From: Microcoleus sp. bin38.metabat.b11b12b14.051
GTDB taxonomy: Bacteria; Cyanobacteriota; Cyanobacteriia; Cyanobacteriales; Microcoleaceae
DNA length: 64,000 nt
Assembly (NCBI RefSeq): GCF_013299165.1
Contig: NZ_JAAFKD010000020.1
Span: 52,215 to 116,214 of the forward strand
Direction of reading: 5' to 3'
Part shown: positions 46,356 to 56,245 of the stretch, one piece after another
Layout of the letters: the number at the start of each line of letters is the position of its first letter
Numbering within the stretch: the stretch's first letter is position 1
Program-made: the position numbers and the translations under genes
The notes under the pieces: model-generated
Told to the model about the DNA's origin: nothing
The model's database searches: none
What the model saw: the letters and a program-made list of their open reading frames with translations, nothing else

Positions 46356-46706
46356 TTAGGTTGAGAATTGATGTGCGATCGCATCAGTCCTCGCAGCCAT
46401 AATAAAATCGTTGCGGTGCAGCCCAGAAACCGAGTGAGTCCACCAAGTAACAGTAACTTTTCCCCACTCGGTTAACAGTGCGGGGTGATGCCCTTCAGTT
46501 TCTGCTGCTTCGCCGACGCTGTTAGTAAAGGCGATCGCACTTTTGAAATCCCGGAATTTGTAGGCACGTTCTAATTGAGGAATCCCATTTTTTTCAATCA
46601 AATTCCAGTCAGGAATTTGAGGCTTAAGTTGGATAATTTCGTGAGCTGTGACGCGGGGAGAGTTTGGAAGGCAAGCGGCACAATGTTCTTTCAATAGAGG
46701 TTCCAT
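46356..46706 (-). CDS. Pterin-4a-carbinolamine dehydratase
   Basis: A 116-residue protein that dehydrates 4a-hydroxytetrahydrobiopterin. The signature [26 protein letters not shown] (about residues 71-96) contains the catalytic HHP motif. The N-terminal 30 residues ([11 protein letters not shown]) form the extension common in cyanobacterial members. It is convergent with the response regulator, with nine bases between the stops. Confidence 0.92.
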   Translation of the reverse strand: MEPLLKEHCAACLPNSPRVTAHEIIQLKPQIPDWNLIEKNGIPQLERAYKFRDFKSAIAFTNSVGEAAETEGHHPALLTEWGKVTVTWWTHSVSGLHRNDFIMAARTDAIAHQFST

Positions 46707-46756
46707 AAATTGCTGGCGAAAAGATTTAACAGATAGTATGACATTTCTGATTTGAA

Positions 46757-47185
46757 TTATTTCGGACAGGGCAAATGTCCGTTAGGAGTTACAAAGACAT
46801 TGTGATTAAAATCGTTAATAAAACAAATCAACAATCCGTCTCGGTGAACTTTGCGTTTCTCATTCCACTGCACAAGCTCAGTATTTGCCGTTGTGCGATA
46901 TGGATAAGCCTTAATTGATTCTAGTAGACTTTGCCCTGGAGCGATCGCTGCATTTACACGCACCAAGATTTTATTAACTTCTCCGGTTCGTTTGCCGAGT
47001 TCGTTGACTGTGTGGTTTAGCAGGACAAAGCTTGTGACATAAATCGGCGCAGTAGAAGTATTTGTTACCCGCAACAGTCCCGGTTTGACAGTTTCTAGTC
47101 GCAGCACGTAGCTCGGTGGAATGTAATTAGCTAAAGATGCAGAGGCGATCGCCCAAATGGCAAGAAATGATAACAGTTTTTTCAC
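46757..47185 (-). CDS. Secreted protein of unknown function
   Basis: A 142-residue protein with a signal peptide ([19 protein letters not shown]) and an all-beta-like mature part ([54 protein letters not shown]), perhaps an Ig-like or chaperone-type sandwich. It contains two Cys residues near the C terminus ([13 protein letters not shown]) that could form a disulfide. I do not recognise it. Confidence 0.55.
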   Translation of the reverse strand: MKKLLSFLAIWAIASASLANYIPPSYVLRLETVKPGLLRVTNTSTAPIYVTSFVLLNHTVNELGKRTGEVNKILVRVNAAIAPGQSLLESIKAYPYRTTANTELVQWNEKRKVHRDGLLICFINDFNHNVFVTPNGHLPCPK

Positions 47186-47360
47186 TAGAGATACTCAAAA
47201 TCGCCTTTGAGTAGTGATTTTACTACATCGACATTCTGCTTGTAAAGTGAATCAAATTTAAGCACGGATCGGAAACCTAGTTTTGTAACGCTTAATCTCA
47301 GTTGACAAAACCCGGTTCCTTGGTTCGTAGTGCGTAAGTCTTCCTAAAAAATCACCAGCA

Positions 47361-48245
47361 TTAACGGTTCAAGAATCGATCGGGATTGATGCCAGATTCC
47401 CGCAGTCTTTGCATCAAAGATTCTAACCGAGTTTCCGCAGTCTCAGCACGCTGTCTTTCCTGCTCGGCTCGCTCTTGTGCCTGCTCGGCTCGCTCTTGCG
47501 CCTGCTCGGCTCGCTCCTCGGGAATCAGAATCCAATTGCCATCACCATCGTACCAGCGCAACCACAGTCGATCGACTCCCAGATAATCTCCCTGCCACAA
47601 ACCCAAGCCTAAATCAATCTCAGGCATCCATAGGCGCGAGTCAGAAAGTTCTAATTCTTCATACCGAGCTCCGTTCAATTTAAAAGCTCTCAATCGATTA
47701 GTGTAGCGGCTGAAAACAACATAATAAGGAATCCGCAAAACCTGCTCGTAAACCTGCCATTTTCTGAGCGGTTTTTCCTGAGTTTGTTCGTGGTTTATAT
47801 TACCGTTACCTGCTATTTGTTCAGAAGCAGACTGTAATTGTTCCCCATCATTTTCTCCCAAATCTTCCTTTTCAGTTCCCGGCGACAGCAATTCTACAAT
47901 CACAAAAGGATTCACAGCCTCTTGCCAAACCACATAACTCAGCCGCATATCAACTTCATCATACAATCGGGAAACTCCCACAACTCCAAACCAATCCGGG
48001 CGCTTGTACCACAGCGGGTGACGCGAGTCGTAGTAAAGATTCATGTCGCTTCCGGTAAATATTTGGGAAGCCGAATAGTTGGAAGGGCGGAAGGTGTAGC
48101 TCAGCAACTGCGGTTGCAAGCCGTGAAATTCGTCGGGCAAACCAGGTTCCTCCAGATTTTCGCTAGGTAGATCGTACATCGTGGGGAGCGTTTCTTTTGG
48201 CGATCGGGGCGGCTCTGTTTGAGGCACGGGATATTTAGGAAACAT
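47361..48245 (-). CDS. Uma2 family (DUF820) endonuclease-like protein
   Basis: A 294-residue protein. The Uma2 core is complete: MNLYYDSRHPLWYKRPDWFG, then the catalytic strand PFVIVELLSPGTEKEDLG (about residues 112-129) with Glu, and VFSRYTNRLRAFKL. A 30-residue insert with Gln/Asn-rich sequence follows the core strand. The C terminus is a coiled coil of repeated AEQAQER heptads (about 245-280). Uma2 proteins are very abundant in cyanobacteria and resemble PD-(D/E)XK nucleases; their role is unclear. Confidence 0.82.
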   Translation of the reverse strand: MFPKYPVPQTEPPRSPKETLPTMYDLPSENLEEPGLPDEFHGLQPQLLSYTFRPSNYSASQIFTGSDMNLYYDSRHPLWYKRPDWFGVVGVSRLYDEVDMRLSYVVWQEAVNPFVIVELLSPGTEKEDLGENDGEQLQSASEQIAGNGNINHEQTQEKPLRKWQVYEQVLRIPYYVVFSRYTNRLRAFKLNGARYEELELSDSRLWMPEIDLGLGLWQGDYLGVDRLWLRWYDGDGNWILIPEERAEQAQERAEQAQERAEQERQRAETAETRLESLMQRLRESGINPDRFLNR

Positions 48246-49095
48246 AAGGTTTTATGGTAAGAGTTGACATTATTTTAACTCAATTAAGATTAAGCAAGTG
48301 ACTGATTTCCCAGCATCTGATTTCGTTAATTTTAAAAAGTTTGTAGTGCGGACTTTAGTCCGCATCAAATTCTGCGGACTAAAGTCCGCACTACAAACCT
48401 ATTTAATCGAGCTAACAAGTTAGCTGCCCGCAAGCTTTCACTGGCTTTTGTTAAAAGAGCAATTTGTTCTGGTATCAAATCACAAGGTTTGTAGTGAGGA
48501 CTTTAGTCCGCATCCAATTCTGCGGACTAAAGTCCGCACTACCAACCTATTTAATCGAGCTAACAACTTGGCTGCGCGCAAGCTTTTACCTGCTTTTGTT
48601 AAAAGAGCAATTTTTTCAGACATCAAATCACAAGGTTTGTAGTGCGGACTTTAGTCCGCATCCAATTCTGCGGACTAAAGTCCGCACTACCAACCTATTT
48701 AATCGAGCTAACAACTTGGCTGCGCGCAAGCTTTTACCTGCTTTTGTTAAAAGAGCAATTTGTTCTGGTATCAAATCACAAGGTTTGTAGTGAGGACTTT
48801 AGTCCGCATCCAATTCTGCGGACTAAAGTCCGCACTACCAACCTATTTAATCGAGCTAACAACTTGGCTGCGCGCAAGCTTTTACCTGCTTTTGTTAAAA
48901 GAGCAATTTTTTCAGACATCAAATCACAAGGTTTGTAGTGAGGACTTTAGTCCGCATCCAATTCTGCGGACTAAAGTCCGCACTACAAACCTATTTAATC
49001 GAGCTAACAACGGCGAAATAACACCACTATCTTATTTGTATTGTAGATGTTGGTGAAATCACGCCCAGATTATATTGACACAAGTAGTCGAGCGC
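48246..49095. repeat. 148-bp tandem array, five copies in ABAB order
   Basis: Copies start at 48340, 48488, 48636, 48784 and 48932 (period 148 bp); the fifth stops near 49011. Each has a GTAGTG(C/A)GGACTTTAG hairpin, then TATTTAATCGAGCTAACAA, then AAGAGCAATTT. Copies 1 and 3 end TGTTCTGGTATC, while copies 2 and 4 end TTTTCAGACATC, so the real unit is a 296-bp dimer. The 64-108-codon open frames here are translations of the repeat. Confidence 0.95.
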
Positions 49096-50463
49096 TCAAC
49101 CGATAATTTTCTTGATCAAGTCTAACTTACCTATATATGGAGCATAGCGCCATTTTAAGTCAAGCAAGAATGACTTTTGCAGCACGCTTTTCTGATGCGA
49201 AAAAGTATCAAAACTAGCTTTTCCGTGATAGCTGCCGATGCCGCTGTCGCCAACTCCGCCAAAAGGTAAAGTTGTGACTCCGACTTGCATAACCGTATCG
49301 TTTATGCAAACTCCGCCGGAAGAAGTTTCGCGCAAAACTCGCTCCTGTTTCTCCTTATCTTTCGAGAACAAATACAAAGCTAGGGGTTTGGGGCGGGCGT
49401 TGATTTGGGCGATCGCCTCTCCGAAGTCCTCATACTCCAAAACGGGCAAAATCGGGCCAAAAATCTCATCCTGCATGACTGGCGAATCCCAGGAAACCTT
49501 GTCAATTACCGTCGGCGCAATATATTTGTCTGCGGCATTTGTTTGGCCGCCGACGACAATTTCACCATCTTTGATAAACTCTGCCAAACGTCCTAAATGA
49601 TGTAGATTGATAATTCTGGAATAGTCGGGACTTTTCTGTGGATCGTCGCCGTAAAATTCGTGAATTGCTGTTTTAATTGCTTGCATCAAAGCGGGTTTAA
49701 CTTTTTTATCAACTAACAGGTAATCTGGAGCGATACAAGTTTGACCGGCATTGATAAATTTGCCCCACGCAATCCGTCTTGCAGTATATTCAATTTGAAT
49801 ATCTGAGTCAACAATGCAAGGACTTTTTCCACCCAATTCTAATGTTACAGGTGTGAGGTGTTTGGCGGCGGCTTCCATGACTACTTTACCGATTTTTGTG
49901 CCTCCAGTAAAGAAGATATGGTCGAATTTTTCGGCTAATAATTGTTTGCTGATTTCGACTCCTCCTTCGATCGCGCAGATGTAGGCGGGATCGAAGGTTT
50001 TGGAAATCATATCCGCGACTACTTCCGACGTGTGCGAGGCGATTTCTGAGGGTTTGAGGATAGCGCAGTTGCCAGCGGCGATCGCCCCGACTAAAGGTGA
50101 TATCATGAGCTGAAACGGGTAATTCCAGGGCCCGATGATTAAAACGACGCCCAAAGGTTCCGGGTAAATGCGGGCTGAGGCGGGGAATTGATCGATCGAT
50201 GTCGGCACTTTTTTCGGCTTAGCCCACGATTTCACGTTTTTGATGGCATAATTAACTTCTGCGATCGCAGCAATTTCAAAATACGCCTCATACTCCGGCC
50301 TGTTCAAATCAGCCTTGACAGCATCCACAATCCGTGATTGATTGGAGGCGATCGCACTTTTGAGATTTTTGAGTTGTTCGATCCGAAAATCCACATCTTT
50401 AGTTTTCCCAGTAGCAAAAAATTGTCGCTGCTGGCGGATAATATCGATGACACTGAATACCAT
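49096..50463 (-). CDS. Aldehyde dehydrogenase (class 3-like)
   Basis: A 455-residue NAD(P)+-dependent aldehyde dehydrogenase. Key residues are the catalytic Cys in NAGQTCIAPDYLLV (about residue 242), Glu in VTLELGGKSPCIVD (about 208), the cofactor loop FFTGGTKIGKVVMEAAAKHL and the GPWNYPFQLMISPLVGAIAAGNC block. Length and wording fit the class 3 enzymes that in cyanobacteria act on fatty aldehydes or apocarotenals. The ATG at 50463 follows a strong GGAGG; the longer open frame (58 more codons) runs into intergenic repeats. Confidence 0.92.
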   Translation of the reverse strand: MVFSVIDIIRQQRQFFATGKTKDVDFRIEQLKNLKSAIASNQSRIVDAVKADLNRPEYEAYFEIAAIAEVNYAIKNVKSWAKPKKVPTSIDQFPASARIYPEPLGVVLIIGPWNYPFQLMISPLVGAIAAGNCAILKPSEIASHTSEVVADMISKTFDPAYICAIEGGVEISKQLLAEKFDHIFFTGGTKIGKVVMEAAAKHLTPVTLELGGKSPCIVDSDIQIEYTARRIAWGKFINAGQTCIAPDYLLVDKKVKPALMQAIKTAIHEFYGDDPQKSPDYSRIINLHHLGRLAEFIKDGEIVVGGQTNAADKYIAPTVIDKVSWDSPVMQDEIFGPILPVLEYEDFGEAIAQINARPKPLALYLFSKDKEKQERVLRETSSGGVCINDTVMQVGVTTLPFGGVGDSGIGSYHGKASFDTFSHQKSVLQKSFLLDLKWRYAPYIGKLDLIKKIIG

Positions 50464-50782
50464 CTTTTGTCCTCCATGTCTATAAATAAATGTTACAACA
50501 AGACAACAGATAATGGGTAATACCAAATCCGCTGGGCGGTTGAAACCGCTACTACACAAACTTTCGTCCCTCTCTAAGAGACTAATAAAGCGAGTATTTA
50601 AGCAGGATTTGTGGTATAAAATGCCAAAATCTAGCAATCCTAAATCATTTGAGAACCCTTTCTTTCTCCCTCTGCGTTCTCTGCGTTCTCTGCGGTTAAT
50701 AAAAAAATGTTATTCACAAACCTACAGAGTAACGCTGTAAAATTAGCAAAGATTAATGGTAAAGTTGATAACTTAATAACTC
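50464..50782. other. Divergent intergenic region
   Basis: 319 bp between divergent genes. It includes a GGGCGGTTGAAACCGC palindrome (50531-50546) and a CCTCTGCGTTCTCTGCGTTC direct repeat ending CTGCGGTTAA (50670-50700), which also occurs upstream of the TdeIII gene. Promoters cannot be pinpointed. Confidence 0.45.
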
Positions 50783-51703
50783 ATGAAAATATCAAAAATC
50801 AAGTTAATCTCTTCCTGCGTATCATTGCTTTGCTTGTTAGCAGTCACAAGCTGCAATTCTAGTTCTCAAAAACAAGTTGTGATTTGCTCGAAAGACTTTA
50901 GCGAACAAGTCATTCTCGCAGAAATTTTAGCACAGCACATCGAAGCCAAAACGGATATCAAAGTAGAGCGCGAGCTCAACCTCGGAGGCTCGCTTTGCCA
51001 TCAATCCCTAACAGCAGGAAAAATCGACTTGTACGTCGAATATACAGGTACAGCTTTTGCCAACATTCTCAAACAAAAGCCGATTTCTGACCCCAAAAAA
51101 GTCCTCACTTACCTCAAACAAGAATATCCCAAACAGTTTAAAGCAGAATGGACTGAACCCCTGGGATTTAATAACAGTTTTGCGATCATTGTGCGGGGAG
51201 ACGATGCCAAAAAACTTAACTTGCAAACTCTCTCGCAACTAAGCCAAGCTGCACCAAAATTGCGCGCTGGTTTTGGCCCAGAATTCAAAGAAAGAGAAGA
51301 TGGCTTTCCCGGTTTAGCTAAAACTTACGGGATAAAATTTGCGGAAGAACCAAAGGAGTTGCTGTTAGGATTGCTTACTCAAGCGCTGCAACAAAAAGAA
51401 GTGGATGTGATTGCTGGTAATACGACGGATGGTTTGATTCAAAGTTTGGGTTTGGTAGTGCTGAAAGATGATAAGAACTATTTCCCGCCCTACGAAGCTG
51501 TTCCGGTTGTGCGATCGCAAATTTTGGAGAAATACCCAGAATTGCGTCCTGTACTCGCAGAGTTGGGCGGCAAAATCTCGGAGGAAGATATGCGACAACT
51601 CAACTATCAAGTTGACGGAAAACAGCAGGATGCCGCACAAGTAGCGCGGCAGTTTTTGCAGCAAAAGTTGGGCGAGTCCAAGCCCGTAATTCCGGTGAAA
51701 TAA
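50783..51703 (+). CDS. Glycine betaine/choline-type ABC substrate-binding lipoprotein
   Basis: A 306-residue lipoprotein with a signal peptide ending in a lipobox (LLAVTSCNSS, Cys24). The body is the OpuAC-like (quaternary-amine) binding fold: VVICSKDFSEQVILAEILAQ, LNLGGSLCHQSLTAGKIDLYVEYTGTAF, VDVIAGNTTDGLI and DDKNYFPPYEAVPVVR. The EYTGT and DG(L)I blocks are typical for OpuCC/OsmX-type proteins. No permease or ATPase for it is in the neighbourhood, so its partner must be elsewhere. Confidence 0.88.
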   Translation: MKISKIKLISSCVSLLCLLAVTSCNSSSQKQVVICSKDFSEQVILAEILAQHIEAKTDIKVERELNLGGSLCHQSLTAGKIDLYVEYTGTAFANILKQKPISDPKKVLTYLKQEYPKQFKAEWTEPLGFNNSFAIIVRGDDAKKLNLQTLSQLSQAAPKLRAGFGPEFKEREDGFPGLAKTYGIKFAEEPKELLLGLLTQALQQKEVDVIAGNTTDGLIQSLGLVVLKDDKNYFPPYEAVPVVRSQILEKYPELRPVLAELGGKISEEDMRQLNYQVDGKQQDAAQVARQFLQQKLGESKPVIPVK

Positions 51704-52055
51704 AGAATACGGGGCGGTTGAAACCGCGTCTATACAAACACTCACGTGACGGGAGCAGGTTGAAGGAGGAATGGGCGAATGAACGGGCGAATGAACGGGC
51801 GAACGAACGGGCGGTTGAAACCGCGTCTACACAGACAAAACCTGCCTCCGCAGGTTGAAGAATGAACGGTGAATATTACGTTATCTTCTTCAGTCCGCGG
51901 AGGTGGTCGCTGAGCTTGTCGAAGTGCGGACTTCGTTTGTGTAGGCGCGGTTTCAACCGCCGTCTTTCTTCGTTTGTGTAGGCGCGGTTTCAACCGCCGT
52001 CTTTCTTCGTTTGACAAGACGCGGTTTCAACCGCCGTCTTTCCCCTTAATTTGAT
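51704..52055. repeat. GCGGTTGAAACCGC repeat cluster and 12-bp tandem
   Basis: 352 bp. It has a GGGCGAATGAAC 12-bp tandem (51771-51810), then several GGCGGTTGAAACCGCG palindromes and three direct TCGTTTG...GGCGCGGTTTCAACCGCC units (51930-52040). The open frame at 51742-52017 is repeat translation. Confidence 0.85.
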
Positions 52056-54329
52056 TCACTCAGCTTCGCTCAGCCTACGCAAATTCAAAATATCGCTCAT
52101 ATTTTTAATCTGCATACAAGTCCGCTCGAACTGTTCTTTATCCTGAATATCCATGCACAAGTCAATTAAGGCCGGCAATCCTGGATATGTTTTGACTTGG
52201 GCGCTGCGGACGTTGACTTTGTTGTCTTTCAAATGCGATAATACATCGTTGAGAACTCCCACGCGATCGAGGGCTTCTACTTGAATGTTAACCGGATAAG
52301 TATTAGGGCGAGATTCATTGCGGTTGGTGGAATTCCAACTCACGGGAACTAATCTATCTCCCGGTACGCTTTCAACATTTGAACAGCCTTGACGGTGAAT
52401 CGAAATGCCACGGGTGCGAGTCACTGCTCCAATAATTGATTCGCCGGGAATTGGACAGCAACAGCCTGCTAAATGGTAGAGTAATCCTTCTACACCTGCG
52501 ATCGGCGATTTGCTTGGAGATGAACTCGGTACGGGCTTGGGTGTCGTCGATGCAGGTATTTGCACGGGCAATTCCTGGATTCCTGTGGGTGCAGCTTCTA
52601 TTTTTTGCTGGACTTTTACTAAATCTCGCAGTCGATTTACTACGAGATTTAGGGTGACTTCGCCGTAGCCCAAACCTGCGATTAAATCTTCGACGCTATG
52701 GTAGTTGCAGCGCTGAGCTACCGATTGCATGGGCTCAGATTTTAGCAGGGATTCTAAGCCGTTTTTACCTAATTCTTTTTCGAGCAATTCCCGCCCGCGA
52801 GCGAGGTTTTCATCTCGGTGCGATCGCTTTAACCACTGCCGAATTCGGTTTTTTGCTCCGTTTGTCTTGACAAAATTCAGCCAGTCGGAACTCGGATGGC
52901 CGTTTTTTTGGTTCAAGATTTCTACAATGTCGCCATTCTTTAAAACCTTGTCTAGTGTCACCATTCGCCCGTTGACTCGGGCGCCGGTGCAGCGATTGCC
53001 TATTTCTGTGTGAATGCGGTACGCAAAATCTACGGGTGTTGACCCGCTGTTGAGGGCTATTACGTCTCCGTTAGGAGTGAAAACGTAGATATCTTCGTCG
53101 AATAAGTTGTCTTTAATGCTTTGTAGATATTCGCGATCGTCTTTCAGATCGGTTTGCCATTCTAGCAGTTGTCGCAGCCAGGTAAATTTTTCGTCGTCGC
53201 CGGTAACTGTGGTGTTGGAGCCGCCGGTTTCTTTGTATTTCCAGTGGGCTGCAATGCCGTATTCTGCAATGTGGTGCATTGCTACGGTGCGGATTTGGAC
53301 TTCGATGGGGCGGCCGCTGGTGCCAATGACTCCGGTGTGCAAAGATTGATAGCGGTTGGCTTTTGGTAAACCGATATAGTCTTTGAAGCGGCCGGGAATC
53401 GGGCGGAATGAATCGTGGACGATCGCCAATGCGCGATAACAGTCATCATTGCTTTCTACTATAATCCGCACGGCAGCAATATCGTAGACTTGGTTAAAGC
53501 CTTTTTGCCGCCGCTGCATCTTCCCATAAATCCCGTACAAATGTTTGGGACGACCGCTGACTTCGTAGCATTTTATGCCTAAATTGTCAAGCCTTTCTCG
53601 CAAACAATCTGTGACTTCTGCGAGTTGAGTTTCTCGATCGCCCCGCTTGACTGCCACCAAGTCCTGAATTTCGCGGTAAGCTTCCGGTTCCAGGTATTTA
53701 AACGCTAAATCTTCCAATTCCCACTTAAAGCGCCCGATGCCCAAACGGTTCGCCAGGGGAGCAAAAATCTCTCGGGTTTCTAGGGCAATGCTGCGCTGCT
53801 TTTCTTCGGACAAATGCTCCAAAGTCCTCATGTTGTGCAGCCTGTCTGCGAGTTTGACGACAATCACGCGAATATCTTTAGCCATTGCTAAAAACATTCG
53901 GCGGAAATTTTCGGCAAGGCGCTCTGTTTTGCTGGAAAAATTAAACTTAGAAAGCTTGGTGACACCTTCGACTAATTGTCGCACTTCCGCGCCGAACCGC
54001 TGTTCTATTTCTTCGAGGGTAATATCTGTATCTTCCACAATGTCATGGAGGAAACCGGCGGCAATCATGGCGCTGTTTCCGCCCATATATCGGAGTATTC
54101 CAGCTACAGCTACGGGATGGCAAATGTAAGGTTCTCCTGATTTGCGGTACTGTCCTTCGTGCAAGTCGCGGGCAAATTCAAATGCCCGACAAATTAAGCC
54201 GTTGTCAGTTGAGGAATTCGGGTTAGGGGCTTCATCAGCTTGCGATCGAGCATTCAGGCATTCTTGCAGCCAATCGGGAACTATGCAAGGATCGATCGCG
54301 TTCGAGGGAGTCAGAGTGTTCGCGTTCAT
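52056..54329 (-). CDS. Bifunctional (p)ppGpp synthetase/hydrolase (RelA/SpoT homologue)
   Basis: A 757-residue long RSH enzyme that makes and degrades (p)ppGpp. Domains in order: the HD hydrolase (HPVAVAGILRYMG, FLHDIVEDTDITLEE, KLADRLHNMRTLEHL; about 70-215), the synthetase (RPKHLYGIYGKMQRR, GLPKANRYQSLHTGVIG; about 255-370), TGS (EDIYVFTPNGDVIAL, about 425-490), a zinc-finger-like CC block (LAGCCCPIPGESIIG) and a C-terminal ACT domain (VEALDRVGVLNDVLSHL). The HDxxED residues are present, so hydrolysis is expected. I start at 54329, where AAAGG sits eight bases upstream; a GTG three codons earlier is possible. Confidence 0.95.
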   Translation of the reverse strand: MNANTLTPSNAIDPCIVPDWLQECLNARSQADEAPNPNSSTDNGLICRAFEFARDLHEGQYRKSGEPYICHPVAVAGILRYMGGNSAMIAAGFLHDIVEDTDITLEEIEQRFGAEVRQLVEGVTKLSKFNFSSKTERLAENFRRMFLAMAKDIRVIVVKLADRLHNMRTLEHLSEEKQRSIALETREIFAPLANRLGIGRFKWELEDLAFKYLEPEAYREIQDLVAVKRGDRETQLAEVTDCLRERLDNLGIKCYEVSGRPKHLYGIYGKMQRRQKGFNQVYDIAAVRIIVESNDDCYRALAIVHDSFRPIPGRFKDYIGLPKANRYQSLHTGVIGTSGRPIEVQIRTVAMHHIAEYGIAAHWKYKETGGSNTTVTGDDEKFTWLRQLLEWQTDLKDDREYLQSIKDNLFDEDIYVFTPNGDVIALNSGSTPVDFAYRIHTEIGNRCTGARVNGRMVTLDKVLKNGDIVEILNQKNGHPSSDWLNFVKTNGAKNRIRQWLKRSHRDENLARGRELLEKELGKNGLESLLKSEPMQSVAQRCNYHSVEDLIAGLGYGEVTLNLVVNRLRDLVKVQQKIEAAPTGIQELPVQIPASTTPKPVPSSSPSKSPIAGVEGLLYHLAGCCCPIPGESIIGAVTRTRGISIHRQGCSNVESVPGDRLVPVSWNSTNRNESRPNTYPVNIQVEALDRVGVLNDVLSHLKDNKVNVRSAQVKTYPGLPALIDLCMDIQDKEQFERTCMQIKNMSDILNLRRLSEAE

Positions 54330-54925
54330 GGGGTACACCTTTAAAAGTTAGAAATACAAATGGTTAAAAGCCGGTTTTGGGTTGAATTGCGGAAATTATG
54401 TGTTTAGTTATACTAAACTAATTGAATGCCACAATTTGCAATTCCCAAAAATAGTCGATTTTTCTGTTAACTATACCTATCTAATTGCGATCTGCCCCCC
54501 GTCGCAGGTAGGAAAATATAGTGACTCCACGGCCGCCGCTGCGGTGGCTCGATCGGGTAAGATGGGGATATTTTGGCGGTAGCAGTGGAGGTCAGTCGAT
54601 TTTAGATTTTAGATTTTAGATTTTAGATTTTAGATTTTACTCGACAGATGAATCAACCGAGCTGGAACTAAGGTCTAAAATTTGAAGATATCCACTCTAG
54701 CGAACATGGGGACACGGCACCTGTTTTTGGTGAGGCGGGCGATCGACATTTACAGGCAACGCTAAACTCAAAGCAGAAACCAGAGCGATCGAGTCACGCC
54801 CCCCACTGAGTTAAATTTTCTCAAAAAACAGAGAATTAGTGCAAAAAGGCAGGGCTTCGTTGAATATGAGCAAACCTTAAGCAAGAATCTACTTTGATTA
54901 TAAAGACAAATTAGTTGACAAAATC
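54330..54925. other. Divergent region relA/patD with ATTTTAG heptamers
   Basis: 596 bp. It has an ATTTTAG heptamer tract (54598-54638) and AT-rich flanks. A short palindrome GGCCGCCGCTGCGGTGG lies at about 54531. No gene is supported; promoters of relA/spoT and patD are presumably at the two ends. Confidence 0.45.
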
Positions 54926-55336
54926 ATGATATTGTCCGAAGATCGCCGCCAGTGCTACGAAGAATTAGAGCAAGCACTCGAACAGCTACAAAGAACTGTT
55001 GCACAGGATAAGGTCGATCGGGCAGCACTGGCGATCGAATACAAAAAAGTGCAACAATTTTTCGGCAACCAAATTATGAGAGCCGACAGCGGCGAGTTAG
55101 ACGCCTCAGAACCCCCCCCAGAGCAGTCCTATTTGACGGAAATTCACAAACAACTGCGGTTATTGGGGACAGATGTCACGTTTTTGCAAGCTGCGAAGCA
55201 GCCAGCGACAGCAGAGGCGAGGCAAACTGCTGCTGCGGAGCGACTAAACACGTTAATTGGCTACTGCGGTGCGGTGCTGCAAAAAAAATCTGCTGCTGAG
55301 CGAGCCCGTCCAGATGCAGAATTAATAACTGAATAA
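54926..55336 (+). CDS. patD: PatD-family protein
   Basis: A 136-residue helical protein (YEELEQALEQLQRTV, EYKKVQQFFGNQIM, YLTEIHKQLRLLGTDVTFLQAAKQ, RLNTLIGYCGAVLQ). The LRLLGTDVxFLQ and LxxLIGYC segments match the PatD family, named from a heterocyst-frequency control gene in Anabaena. No heterocyst genes are in the window, so the role here may differ. The zinc-ribbon gene follows 35 bp later, probably in the same operon. Confidence 0.7.
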   Translation: MILSEDRRQCYEELEQALEQLQRTVAQDKVDRAALAIEYKKVQQFFGNQIMRADSGELDASEPPPEQSYLTEIHKQLRLLGTDVTFLQAAKQPATAEARQTAAAERLNTLIGYCGAVLQKKSAAERARPDAELITE

Positions 55337-55370
55337 ACAGGGAATAGAGAAGGCAAGGAGAAATAAAGCG

Positions 55371-55955
55371 GTGGAATGTCCAAAATGTAAACATCCAAAC
55401 TTAGACGGTGGCACCTTAGCCGGCAGTATGTCGGTGCAGTGGTGTCCCAACTGTTACGGTATCTGGATTCCAGGTAAAGAATACGAAGCTTGGCAGAAAG
55501 AGCACAGCCTGTGGTACAACAAATCCGAGAAGCCAGAGGCGACAGGCACTCTCGGCATAGAATTCACGCCGTCTCCCTACGACAGCAAAGCCGCCCTGTG
55601 TCCCGAAGACGGTCACTATCTGTCCCGGGCGAAAGTTCCCTTCAGCAGAGTGCCCTTTTACATAGAGCGCTGTATGTTGTGCGGAGGCATTTGGTGCGAT
55701 AACGGCGAGTGGGACATTCTCGAAAGTCTGGGATTCCATACCCAGATTGACAAGATGTTTTCTCCCAACTGGCAAGCTAAGGCCCGCGTGCAAGAACTTG
55801 CCGCTCGGGAGCGTCAAGTGCTGACTGAGAAGCTGGGCCCGGATATCGCCGGATATGTGTTGGAACTCGCGGAAGTTTTAGCAGACCATCCCCACGCTGA
55901 TTGTGCGGCTACTTATATACTGCGGAGAGCTGAGTTGAAGCGAAGGGAAATTTAG
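55371..55955 (+). CDS. Zinc-ribbon (zf-TFIIB-like) protein
   Basis: A 194-residue protein with two related zinc-ribbon units: CPKCKHPNLDG + WCPNCYGIWIPGKEYE (residues 2-45) and CPEDGHYL + RCMLCGGIWCDNGEWDIL (about 80-122). The C-terminal part is helical (ARVQELAARERQVLTEKLG...). The start is GTG at 55371 with AAGGAG upstream; the first codons MECPKC fit the motif. This unit is common in cyanobacteria and its function is unknown. It is cotranscribed with patD by spacing. Confidence 0.8.
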   Translation: MECPKCKHPNLDGGTLAGSMSVQWCPNCYGIWIPGKEYEAWQKEHSLWYNKSEKPEATGTLGIEFTPSPYDSKAALCPEDGHYLSRAKVPFSRVPFYIERCMLCGGIWCDNGEWDILESLGFHTQIDKMFSPNWQAKARVQELAARERQVLTEKLGPDIAGYVLELAEVLADHPHADCAATYILRRAELKRREI

Positions 55956-56245
55956 TCAGTAGTCAGTTGACAGTTGACTGTTGACAGTTGACTGTTGACA
56001 GTTGACTGTTGTTAGTAAGAGAAGCGGTTGGTCGGTTAATGATGTAGTGATAAAATCTTTGTTTGTAGCAATTTTTATTGGTATTTACCAACAGCATATC
56101 GGTGTCTTGCCAATAACTAATAAGTCCTGAACAATACTAATAACTAACAACTAACCGTCAGTATATTGAGAAATAATAAATATAGACAACAGTTAACAGT
56201 CAACAGTTAACAGACAACAGACAACAGACTAAGGACTAATGACTA
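55956..56245. repeat. GTTGACA/GTTAACAG short repeats and TGACTAA heptamers
   Basis: CAGTTGACTGTTGACAGTTG tandem (55963-56010), a related AACAGTTAACAGACAACAG tract (56183-56228) and an AATGACT heptamer (56230-56262) that runs into the next start codon. Confidence 0.8.

Noticed and set aside
48340..49011. Possible CRISPR or coding repeat protein
   Set aside because: 148-bp units are nearly identical throughout with no variable spacers; the open frames only translate the repeat.
51742..52017. 91-codon minus-strand frame
   Set aside because: Made of GCGGTTGAAACCGC repeats and a 12-bp tandem.
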